Below are positions 7,259-12,646 of a DNA stretch of 18,991 nt, piece by piece. The stretch comes from DATEOR01 sp035273885 (GTDB lineage Bacteria > Actinomycetota > Thermoleophilia > Gaiellales > Gaiellaceae). The DNA lies in the NCBI GenBank assembly GCA_035273885.1, contig DATEOR010000003.1, forward strand, positions 1 through 18,991, written 5' to 3'. Every line of letters begins with the position of its first letter. The first letter of the stretch is position 1. Made by a program: the position numbers and the translations under genes. The notes below the pieces were generated by a model, which saw only the letters and a program-made list of their open reading frames with translations, was not told where the DNA came from and did no database searches.

Positions 7259-8781
7259 GCCGTGCCCGTCCGCTTGAGCACCTGAATCGGAGTGCGGCAG
7301 AGCAAAGAGAGGTCGAGCCCCAGCGACCAGCCTCGGACGTAGGCCACGTCCATCTCGAGCGCCTCGAAGAACGTCGAGTGAGCCCTCGCCGTCACCTGCC
7401 AGAGCCCGGTCAACCCCGCCGGCATGAGGAAGCGCTCGAACTGGTGCTCCGAGAACTGCTCGGTCTCGTAGCGCAGGCATGGGCGGGGTCCCACGAGCGA
7501 CATGTCGCCCTTGACGACGTTCAGGAGCTGGGGCAGCTCGTCCAGGCTCGTGGCGCGGAGCCACGCCCCGACCTTCGTGATGTCGCCGTCGCGATCGAGC
7601 TTGTAGACACCGCTCGCCTCAGGCGCCGCCTCTGAGCTCATCGTCGCCTTGATGTAGTCCTGATGCACCGACTCGTCGATGCCGTCCCGCATCGTCCGGA
7701 ACTTGAAGAGCGTAAAGGCCTCCATGTTCATTCCAAGCCGCTCCTGCCGGAAGAAGACCGGGCCGGGCGAATCGCGCTTGATCCGCCAGGCGACGTAGGC
7801 AAAGAGCGGCGCGGTCACGACGAGGGCGGCCGAGGCGAGCAAGAGATCGAGCGCACGCTTCACGACCAGCGAGGACTGAGACGGCCTCGCCGGCGGCAGG
7901 CCCACGAGCGGCATGCCCTCGACCGCATGGATCCCGACCCGGGGCCCCACCGCCTCGAAGAGGCGCGGGACGATGTCTACCTGGACGTCGAGCGTCTTCA
8001 GCGTGCGGACGACATTGAGTGTCTCCTGGTCGCGCTCCGTCGAGAAAGCCACGATGACCCGCTCGACGTCGAAGCGACGGACGATCTCCGGAAGCGCGTC
8101 CGGCCCACCGAGTACTCGGAGCTCGACGAGGTCCCGGCGCGCCGCCTTCGGGTGCACGTCGACGAAGCCGACGAGATTGATCCCGTACTCCGGGTGGTGG
8201 CTCAGCTTGCGGGCGACGAGCTGGCCCACGTCACCGGCGCCGACGATGACGGTGTTCTGGAGGTACGTCAGGCGGCGCCGGCAAAAAGCTCTGCCGACGG
8301 CGCGAGCTGTGACGACGAAGACGATCGCGAGGCCCCAGAACATGACGAGCTTCTTCAGGTCGGGGACGATCAGCCCGGTGAGCCACGAGCCGGCGAAGAA
8401 GAGCCACGCCCCGATGGTCACGAGGTGGAAGACGCCGACGAACTCATCGACGGTCGTGTGGTTCGTCCGCTCCTCGTCGTTGTCGTACAGGCCGTAGAGC
8501 TTCGCGACGAAGAGCCAGCCGGGAAGCGTGCAGACGAAGAGCAGATATTCGGCGGCAGGGTCGAGCCTCGAATGCGGGCCGCCCTCGCCGAGCACGAGCT
8601 CGGCAAGGAGGAAGGCCATGGCCAGCCCGATCAGGTCGGCAATCACGAGCGTCCGGCGAACGAGCCAACCGCGCCGGTGACGGCTCGAGCCACGACGGCG
8701 CTCGAGGATCTCGAGCGTCTTCCCGTCGGCGACCTGCGCGAGGTCTTCCGGAAGCGTGGCCTGGGGCGACGTTGCGTTCAT
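7255..8781 (-). CDS. Polyprenyl-phosphate sugar-1-phosphate transferase, WbaP/CpsE type
   Basis: A 508-residue initiating enzyme that moves a sugar-1-phosphate from a nucleotide sugar onto undecaprenyl phosphate. The N-terminal membrane bundle has hydrophobic segments near 44-64, 79-95, 116-139 and 144-160. A nucleotide-binding-like domain follows, with NTVIVGAGDVGQLVARKL (176-193). The catalytic domain starts with KRALDLLLA (308-316) and a membrane-dipping hydrophobic helix to about 332. It continues with SPGPVFFRQERLG (338-350), FKFRTM (359-364), TSLDELPQLLNVVKGDMSLVG (411-431), GPRP (431-434) and GLTGLWQV (457-464). The catalytic Asp-Glu pair of the family is in LDELPQ (413-418). Full length is typical of three-domain WbaP proteins. 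The first sugar (glucose, galactose or another) cannot be read. Both ends form ATGA overlaps. Confidence 0.95.
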   Translation of the reverse strand: MNATSPQATLPEDLAQVADGKTLEILERRRGSSRHRRGWLVRRTLVIADLIGLAMAFLLAELVLGEGGPHSRLDPAAEYLLFVCTLPGWLFVAKLYGLYDNDEERTNHTTVDEFVGVFHLVTIGAWLFFAGSWLTGLIVPDLKKLVMFWGLAIVFVVTARAVGRAFCRRRLTYLQNTVIVGAGDVGQLVARKLSHHPEYGINLVGFVDVHPKAARRDLVELRVLGGPDALPEIVRRFDVERVIVAFSTERDQETLNVVRTLKTLDVQVDIVPRLFEAVGPRVGIHAVEGMPLVGLPPARPSQSSLVVKRALDLLLASAALVVTAPLFAYVAWRIKRDSPGPVFFRQERLGMNMEAFTLFKFRTMRDGIDESVHQDYIKATMSSEAAPEASGVYKLDRDGDITKVGAWLRATSLDELPQLLNVVKGDMSLVGPRPCLRYETEQFSEHQFERFLMPAGLTGLWQVTARAHSTFFEALEMDVAYVRGWSLGLDLSLLCRTPIQVLKRTGTA

Positions 8782-9158
8782 GCGTTCACCCGCCTCATGA
8801 GGCTGCCGATGACGAGATTTCGGATCGCGTCCGGGGTCGAGCCGTCGACGTCCGCGACCTGCCAGGACTCGTCCTGGAACAGGCGCACCGTGCCGTCCGT
8901 GACGGAAACGTGAACCAGCAGCCCGCCCTCGGTCGACACGTACGGCGCGGCGCTCTCGGCGGCGCGCTCGTCGTCGACGATGACCGCGTCCGGCCGAAGC
9001 CAGCGCAGGACGCCGGCCGTGTCGCCGCCGTGGGTCGGGAGGCTCCGCACCTCCGCCATTCCTTCGAATGCCCCTGTCAGCGCCTCGGCCACGAGCGGAA
9101 CACGGCAGAGGACCGCAATGACGGGCAGAGTGGCACCGGTTGTCGGGCCCTCGGTCAA
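8778..9158 (-). CDS. Degenerate receiver-like protein of unknown role
   Basis: A 126-residue protein. TTG at 9158-9156 overlaps the upstream regulator's stop as TTGA and follows AGGAGG. The predicted alternation resembles a CheY-type receiver: a strand at PVIAVLC (12-18), a helix at VAEALTGAFEGM (23-34), then PDAVIVDDE (56-64), where Asp62 falls at the phospho-acceptor position. The two acidic residues normally found at the end of the first strand are absent (it reads LCRVP). No Lys follows a fifth strand, although LVHVSV (81-86) and VRLFQDESW (91-99) could be strands. The C-terminal helix DAIRNLVIGSLMRRV ends the protein, and no output domain follows. It could be a phosphorylation-independent receiver, a partner of the adjacent LuxR-type regulator, or an unrelated small domain. 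I do not recognise a named family. Confidence 0.75.
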   Translation of the reverse strand: MTEGPTTGATLPVIAVLCRVPLVAEALTGAFEGMAEVRSLPTHGGDTAGVLRWLRPDAVIVDDERAAESAAPYVSTEGGLLVHVSVTDGTVRLFQDESWQVADVDGSTPDAIRNLVIGSLMRRVNA

Positions 9159-9817
9159 ACGGCCTCCTCGGTGGTGACGCCGCCGTCCAGAGCCCGGTAG
9201 AACGCTCCGGCAGCGGTCCGCGAGCTGAGGTTCAGCTTCTGCAGGATGTTCTGCATGTGGCGCTTGACGGTGAACTCGGAGATGGAGAGCTCCTGCGCGA
9301 TCTGCCGGTTCCGGGCGCCGGTCGCGACGAGGGCGAGGACCTCTCGCTCGCGTGCGGACAGGACCACAACTCGCTCGCGAGCCCGATCGCGTGCCTCGAA
9401 GTCGTGCACCGCATCGACCACGACCGTAACGAGCTCTCTCGGCAGCGGCGTCTCGCCCCGAGACATCCCCCGCAGAGCGCGCATGAGACCGGTGGGGGAG
9501 ATGGCCTTGTCCAGGAAGCCGTCCGCTCCGGCCGTCAGGGCTTCGAGGACTTGCTCCCGCTCGGCCTCGAAGCCCCAGACGACGAGCCGTGCCGCACTCT
9601 CTCGAGCGAGGTGCGCGACCGCCGCAACGCCACCCGAAGGGGGCAGGTCGAGATCGATGAGCGCGATCTCCGGCGCCTCATGCTCCATCGCTTGCATGAG
9701 CTCGTCGAAGTCAGCGGCTTCGGTGAGGACGAAGTCCCCTTCGCGGGTGAGCAGATGATGGACGCCTGAACGAAAGAGCGGCGCGCCGTCTGCAATAAGG
9801 ACGCGCCGCCGGATCAC
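9155..9817 (-). CDS. NarL/FixJ-type response regulator with LuxR HTH and atypical receiver
   Basis: A 220-residue two-domain regulator. The frame stays open to 10717, but GTG 9817-9815 forms a GTGA overlap with the kinase gene and precedes the first receiver strand RRVLIADGAPLFRSGV (4-19). Asp55 in IALIDLDLPP (51-60) is the phospho-acceptor and Lys104 in GFLDKA (100-105) is the conserved lysine. The acidic pair after strand one is only Asp10-Gly11, and the usual Ser/Thr after strand four is replaced (LVVWGF, 78-83). The LuxR domain spans about 150-208 (LSAREREVLALVATG, then QIAQELSISEFTVKRHMQNIL), with the usual recognition helix. No histidine kinase gene is adjacent. It is encoded inside the operon it may control, so an autoregulatory role in polysaccharide expression is plausible but inferred. 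Confidence 0.92.
   Translation of the reverse strand: MIRRRVLIADGAPLFRSGVHHLLTREGDFVLTEAADFDELMQAMEHEAPEIALIDLDLPPSGGVAAVAHLARESAARLVVWGFEAEREQVLEALTAGADGFLDKAISPTGLMRALRGMSRGETPLPRELVTVVVDAVHDFEARDRARERVVVLSAREREVLALVATGARNRQIAQELSISEFTVKRHMQNILQKLNLSSRTAAGAFYRALDGGVTTEEAV
9163..9168 (-). promoter_or_regulatory. Strong Shine-Dalgarno for the receiver-like gene
   Basis: The minus strand reads AGGAGG here, inside the last codons of the upstream regulator (Glu-Glu-Ala), with four bases before TTG at 9158. It supports translation starting at that rare codon and coupling to the regulator gene. The spacing is short. Confidence 0.6.
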
Positions 9818-11451
9818 GTGACGGCTTCCTTCTTGCGCCTTCCGGTGAGCTTGCTCCGCTTCGCTGCTCGGGCGTAGTAGTAGGAGCCGTAGCCGTATCC
9901 CTCCTCGCCCTGCGCTCCCGTCACCACCACGCCTAGCTTGGTGGCCGGGGCCACGGCGAGCAGGCGGCGGAGCTCCGCAAGCATCGGCCGGCGAACCACC
10001 TTGAGCCTTCCGACGACGATGAGCCCGTCGACGTGCGCGCTGAGAGCCATGGCGTCGCCGACATGGAGGATCGGGGGGGCGTCCACGAGCACGAAGTCCG
10101 CGCGCTGGCTGAGCTCCTTCAGGATCCCTTCGACCGCATGGCTGCCCGAGAACTCGCCCGGGTCGGGCGGGATCGGCCCGGACGGTAGAACCTCGAGGAT
10201 GGCCTCCAGGGGCGCGTCGGAACCGTTTCCGTTTCCGTTCCGGTATCCGTTGAGCTCGCGGTCCGTCGTGCGGCGATCCACGGCGATCGGAATGCGGGCA
10301 AGGGCCTGGTCGAGCTCGACATGGCCGAGAGCCACCTGGGTGAGACCGGGCGCGCCCTGCAGCCCGAAGAACCGGTCGAGATAGGGCCGCCGGAGATCCA
10401 GGTCGACGATGGCAACCCGGCGGCCTCCGCGAGCGAGCGTGACCGCAAGGTTCGCGATCGTCGTCGACTTCCCCTCCGACTCGACGGCGCTCGTGATCAT
10501 GATCGTCTTCGCCGCCCGGTCGATATTCGTGAACTCGAGATTCGTCCGCAACATGCGGAAGGCTTCGGCAGCGGCGCCGTTCGGGTCGTCGATGGTCGCC
10601 AGCCGGTTCTTGTTCCGAAGTCCGCGCCGGGGCTGCGGCAGGCGAGCCAGGAGTGGAAGGCCCAACTGCTCTGCGACTTCCTCTGCCTTGCGAACTCGGG
10701 TGTCGAGCGTTTCCCACACGAACGCGAGCACGATGCCGATCGCCAGCCCGAGGAGGATCCCGAAGACGCCGTTTCGGAACGGTCTCGGCTGGATCTGCGA
10801 AGCGCGCGAAGCCTCCCTGACGACCGAGAGGGTGGACGTCTGGAGCGCCTCGATCGTCTGCAGCTGCTGCTCCTTCTCGACCAGGTTGCGATAGACGACC
10901 GAGGAGGTGTCTCCCTGCGCCTCGAGCTGGGCGATGCGCTCGCTCACTCCTTGTCGCGCGAGCGCGATCGCCTTGCCGTCGAGCTCGCTCCGGTATTGCG
11001 TGAATACCGAGGCGTAGATGTTTGCGAGTCTCGCCGCCGTCGCGCGATCCGTGTCGATGACGGTGAAGTCGATGAGGTCGGAGTCTGGCTCCGCCACGAC
11101 GGAGGACGAGCCGAGGAACCCCGCCGAGGTCCTATCCGTGAGCCCGGCGGCCGTGACGACGCGCTCACCGACCTCGGGCACCCGCGCGAGCTCCGCCTGG
11201 GTCTGCGCGAGCCGCTCCGGCTGGTAGTAGGTGTTTGGGTCGGTGACCCCGCTCAGGATCCCTGACAGGTTCTGCCGGTTGAGCAGGACTTGCGATGTCG
11301 CCTGGTAGAGCGCCTCCTGTCGCATGCTCAGGATGACCGCCACTGTCGGCACGGTCACGAGCGCAAGGAGGATGATCCATTTTCGGCGGAGAACCACGCG
11401 CAAGTGGTCGCGCAGGCTCGCGCCTTCAGCCGCAGCACCTTCGGGGTACAT
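9814..11451 (-). CDS. Wzc-like chain-length determinant fused to BY-kinase
   Basis: A 545-residue inner-membrane protein. The Wzz domain has a first membrane helix at about 25-42, an extracellular part with a coiled-coil-prone stretch at about 155-205, and a second helix at about 228-247. The cytoplasmic kinase starts near 290 with EAFRMLRTNLEF (296-307), the motif used for ring assembly. It contains Walker A SAVESEGKST (321-330), Walker A' VAIVDLDLRRP (346-356) and Walker B FVLVDAPPI (453-461). The tail has clustered tyrosines (Y519, Y521, Y524-Y526), the autophosphorylation region of BY-kinases. Family members set chain length and coordinate Wzy-type assembly. An Asn-Gly-rich insert lies at 401-411. 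ATG 11451 follows AGGAG by four bases. It is the first gene of the ten-gene operon. No cognate phosphatase or outer-membrane channel gene is in the window. Confidence 0.95.
   Translation of the reverse strand: MYPEGAAAEGASLRDHLRVVLRRKWIILLALVTVPTVAVILSMRQEALYQATSQVLLNRQNLSGILSGVTDPNTYYQPERLAQTQAELARVPEVGERVVTAAGLTDRTSAGFLGSSSVVAEPDSDLIDFTVIDTDRATAARLANIYASVFTQYRSELDGKAIALARQGVSERIAQLEAQGDTSSVVYRNLVEKEQQLQTIEALQTSTLSVVREASRASQIQPRPFRNGVFGILLGLAIGIVLAFVWETLDTRVRKAEEVAEQLGLPLLARLPQPRRGLRNKNRLATIDDPNGAAAEAFRMLRTNLEFTNIDRAAKTIMITSAVESEGKSTTIANLAVTLARGGRRVAIVDLDLRRPYLDRFFGLQGAPGLTQVALGHVELDQALARIPIAVDRRTTDRELNGYRNGNGNGSDAPLEAILEVLPSGPIPPDPGEFSGSHAVEGILKELSQRADFVLVDAPPILHVGDAMALSAHVDGLIVVGRLKVVRRPMLAELRRLLAVAPATKLGVVVTGAQGEEGYGYGSYYYARAAKRSKLTGRRKKEAVT
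10216..10251 (-). repeat. Short tandem repeat encoding an Asn-Gly-rich insert in the kinase
   Basis: The plus strand has imperfect tandem copies of a six-base unit like GTTTCC (about 10223-10245), extended by a degenerate copy. On the minus strand it encodes NGYRNGNGNGSD, residues 401-412 of the BY-kinase, between Walker A' and Walker B. It looks like a flexible surface loop that could vary in length by slippage. Confidence 0.6.
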
Positions 11452-11493
11452 CCCTCTCCTCTCCCGGTCTTGCTTTCCCTACGTCCCGTGCGA

Positions 11494-11514
11494 CGGGGCT
11501 CCGCAGGATCCCCG
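11494..11514. other. Leader hairpin
   Basis: CGGGG (11494-11498) pairs with CCCCG (11510-11514). After a C/T mismatch, TCC (11500-11502) pairs with GGA (11506-11508) around a three-base loop. It lies 43-63 bases upstream of the kinase ATG, in the presumed leader of the minus-strand operon. Confidence 0.45.
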
Positions 11515-11515
11515 C

Positions 11516-11527
11516 TTCTTGCAAGAA
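11516..11527. promoter_or_regulatory. Perfect 12-base palindrome, candidate operator
   Basis: TTCTTGCAAGAA equals its own reverse complement over all twelve bases. It is AT-richer than its surroundings and sits 65-76 bases upstream of the kinase ATG. Its symmetry suits a dimeric DNA-binding protein. The LuxR-type regulator encoded in the same operon is one candidate, with no direct evidence. Confidence 0.4.
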
Positions 11528-11562
11528 CCACCGGCAGGACCCTCCTCCTGGCCCGATGGTGC

Positions 11563-11578
11563 TCCCCCTTCCGGGGGA
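11563..11578. other. Hairpin at the presumed 5' end of the operon transcript
   Basis: TCCCCC (11563-11568) pairs perfectly with GGGGGA (11573-11578) around a four-base loop. It begins almost exactly where the minus-strand transcript is expected to start, so it could cap and stabilise the mRNA 5' end. Confidence 0.4.
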
Positions 11579-11584
11579 AGTCGG

Positions 11585-11613
11585 ACGTTAGGTGAGTTTG
11601 AAGAGAAAATCAA
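11585..11613 (-). promoter_or_regulatory. Candidate sigma70-type promoter for the polysaccharide operon
   Basis: The minus strand reads TTGATT (11613-11608), a 17-base spacer, then TAACGT (11590-11585). The -35 box keeps TTGA of the consensus and the -10 box keeps TA and the final T. It lies in the only AT-rich patch of the region and faces the ten-gene operon. Assigned by eye from consensus boxes. Confidence 0.5.
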
Positions 11614-11648
11614 GAGCCTGTGACCACTGAGAATGGTTCGCGAGCTTC

Positions 11649-11678
11649 TTGGTGCGTCTGTCGAGCAGTGGGTATCAT
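11649..11678 (+). promoter_or_regulatory. Candidate promoter for the small secreted-protein gene
   Basis: TTGGTG (11649-11654), an 18-base spacer and TATCAT (11673-11678) resemble a sigma70 promoter. The expected start of transcription is about 11685, only a few bases before GTG at 11689, which implies an almost leaderless mRNA. It points away from the operon promoter, with about 35 bases between the two -35 boxes. Confidence 0.45.
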
Positions 11679-11688
11679 CAGGCGTCTA

Positions 11689-12180
11689 GTGCTGCGGGGG
11701 AGGGGAATTATTCGGCGCACTCTGGTGACCGCTCTTGCGATCGCCGCGCTCGCGCTGCCAGGGACCGCATTCGCGCAAACCGGCGGCCTGATCGATCAGT
11801 ACATCGAGGACGTCCCCACGTCGGGAGGTACACACCACGCGGGCAGTGGAGGCTCCGGGGGGACGGGATCGACCGGTTCGGCCTCCGCGGCGGCGACGCT
11901 GGCGCCCCTCCCGACCGACGTCAAGACGAAGCTCGAGGCCAAGGGCGGCAAGGATTCCGAGATCCTGCAGGAGATCGCGACGTCATCGCGCTACGGCGCC
12001 CCGCCCGCGACCTCCGGGACGGTTCTCACCGCGACTTCGTCGCCCGATCCCTTCTCGGCCGCAGTTGGCGCGGTCACCGACGGGAGCGACGGCCGCATGG
12101 TCGGCCTGTTCGTCGCCCTCCTCGCGGTCACCGCGGTCTCCCTCGGGTTCGCCGCGGCCTCGCGGCGCCGCACGATCTAG
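11689..12180 (+). CDS. Small secreted, C-terminally membrane-anchored Gly/Ser/Thr-rich protein, unknown function
   Basis: A 163-residue protein using GTG 11689. A basic N-region (RGRGIIRR), a hydrophobic core (LVTALAIAALAL) and AFA before Gln30 make a clear signal peptide. A conserved-looking stretch GLIDQYIEDVPTSGG (33-47) is followed by a His/Gly/Ser/Thr-rich linker (48-69), a charged helical stretch DVKTKLEAKGGKDSEILQEIA (77-97), another low-complexity stretch, a membrane helix at about 137-156 and the tail SRRRTI. This fits an exported protein held in the cytoplasmic membrane by its C-terminus. There is no LPXTG motif. An upstream GTG at 11620 keeps the frame open but would put the promoter inside the gene and give a long polar N-terminus. 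ATT at 11707 or 11710, after a GGGGAGGGG stretch, is a less likely start. Its position beside the operon suggests an envelope role, unproven. Confidence 0.7.
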   Translation: MLRGRGIIRRTLVTALAIAALALPGTAFAQTGGLIDQYIEDVPTSGGTHHAGSGGSGGTGSTGSASAAATLAPLPTDVKTKLEAKGGKDSEILQEIATSSRYGAPPATSGTVLTATSSPDPFSAAVGAVTDGSDGRMVGLFVALLAVTAVSLGFAAASRRRTI

Positions 12181-12183
12181 CGG

Positions 12184-12606
12184 CTAACGGGGCTGCAGCT
12201 CCTTCGGGAGCTTCTCGACATCGTCGCGAAGGAGCACGACGTCGGTCCGTCCCGCGAGCATGATCGCGACCGTCGGGGGAACGCCCTGGATCTCGGCGAC
12301 CTCGACTTCTTCAGCCGCGGTGGGCTCGAGTGCTCCCCCGGTGTCGTCGCAGGGTGGAATCGTCCCGGTGCCGAGCGATTCGCCGGCCACGGGGGTCACC
12401 TCGACACCGTTGCCGAAGTAGTCGTGCCCGTCGAACTCGACGATGAAGGCACAGCTCGCCGACATGCCTCCACCGCTCGCCTCGGTGGTCTGGCCTCCGC
12501 TCGTGCCTTCGGTCGCCTCGGAGCTCCTGCCTCCGCAGGCCGCGAGCGCGAGCGGGAGGACGAGGAGCGCGACGGCGAGGTAACGGGTGGTTCGCTGAGT
12601 GGTCAT
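12184..12606 (-). CDS. Predicted lipoprotein, unknown function
   Basis: A 140-residue protein. The signal sequence (TTRYLAVALLVLPLALAAC) ends in a lipobox LAAC, with Cys24 as the lipid-attachment site. A Gly/Ser/Thr/Glu-rich linker (25-50) tethers a small C-terminal domain with SCAFIVEFDGHDYFG (51-65), a second Cys at 86 (IPPCDD) that could pair with Cys52, and predicted strands EVEVAEIQGV and VAIMLAGRTDVVLLRD. Small lipoproteins of this build are common in actinobacterial envelopes. I cannot name a function. ATG 12606 has GGAG five bases before it. The gene lies 40 bases after the GT2 gene on the same strand and may be read with it, and it converges on the secreted-protein gene with three bases between stops. 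Confidence 0.8.
   Translation of the reverse strand: MTTQRTTRYLAVALLVLPLALAACGGRSSEATEGTSGGQTTEASGGGMSASCAFIVEFDGHDYFGNGVEVTPVAGESLGTGTIPPCDDTGGALEPTAAEEVEVAEIQGVPPTVAIMLAGRTDVVLLRDDVEKLPKELQPR
12197..12212. terminator. UUCG-type hairpin between converging genes
   Basis: AGCTCC (12197-12202) and GGAGCT (12207-12212) form a perfect six-base stem around TTCG, the very stable C(UUCG)G loop. It starts 17 bases after the plus-strand stop at 12180 and lies inside the last codons of the minus-strand lipoprotein gene. No T-run follows, so it may be a weak terminator or an RNA 3'-end stabiliser. Confidence 0.35.
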
Positions 12607-12611
12607 GTGGG

Positions 12612-12632
12612 CTCCGACCGGGGGGACGGCCG
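12612..12632 (-). promoter_or_regulatory. Hairpin overlapping the lipoprotein ribosome-binding site
   Basis: On the minus strand CGGCCG (12632-12627) pairs with CGGTCG (12620-12615), with one G-U pair, around a six-base loop. The GGAG ribosome-binding bases (12615-12612) abut the stem. It could reduce lipoprotein translation or mark the mRNA boundary after the GT2 gene. There is no T-run. Confidence 0.3.
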
Positions 12633-12646
12633 ATTTGTTCCTGCGC

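Larger units (their letters stand above)
11452..11578 (-). other. Long structured 5' leader of the polysaccharide operon
   Basis: If transcription starts about seven bases after the candidate -10 box, near 11578, the leader is about 127 bases long. It holds an immediate 5' hairpin (11563-11578), a perfect 12-base palindrome (11516-11527), a second hairpin (11494-11514), and AGGAG at 11456-11460 just before the ATG. No run of U follows either hairpin, so classic intrinsic attenuation is not supported. No known riboswitch class is recognised. Confidence 0.4.

Noticed and set aside
7259..7564. 102-codon extension of the Gfo/Idh frame
   Set aside because: It overlaps the sugar transferase catalytic domain. 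ATG 7258 has the ATGA overlap and directly precedes the Rossmann motif.
7663..8913. 416-codon plus-strand open frame
   Set aside because: Antisense to the WbaP-type gene, whose motifs are unambiguous on the minus strand. No motif is visible in the plus frame.
9818..10717. 300-codon extension of the LuxR-type regulator frame
   Set aside because: It overlaps the kinase domain of the Wzc-like gene in another frame and reads as low-complexity Arg/Gly/Pro sequence. The receiver domain begins at the GTG at 9817.
11917..11931. LPTDV in the secreted protein as a sortase signal
   Set aside because: The motif is not LPXTG and is far from the C-terminal membrane helix and the Arg tail.
11649..12263. 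Alternative 204-codon frame overlapping the secreted-protein gene
   Set aside because: It has no signal peptide or domain and crosses the end of the lipoprotein gene. The frame chosen has a signal peptide and a membrane helix at sensible places.
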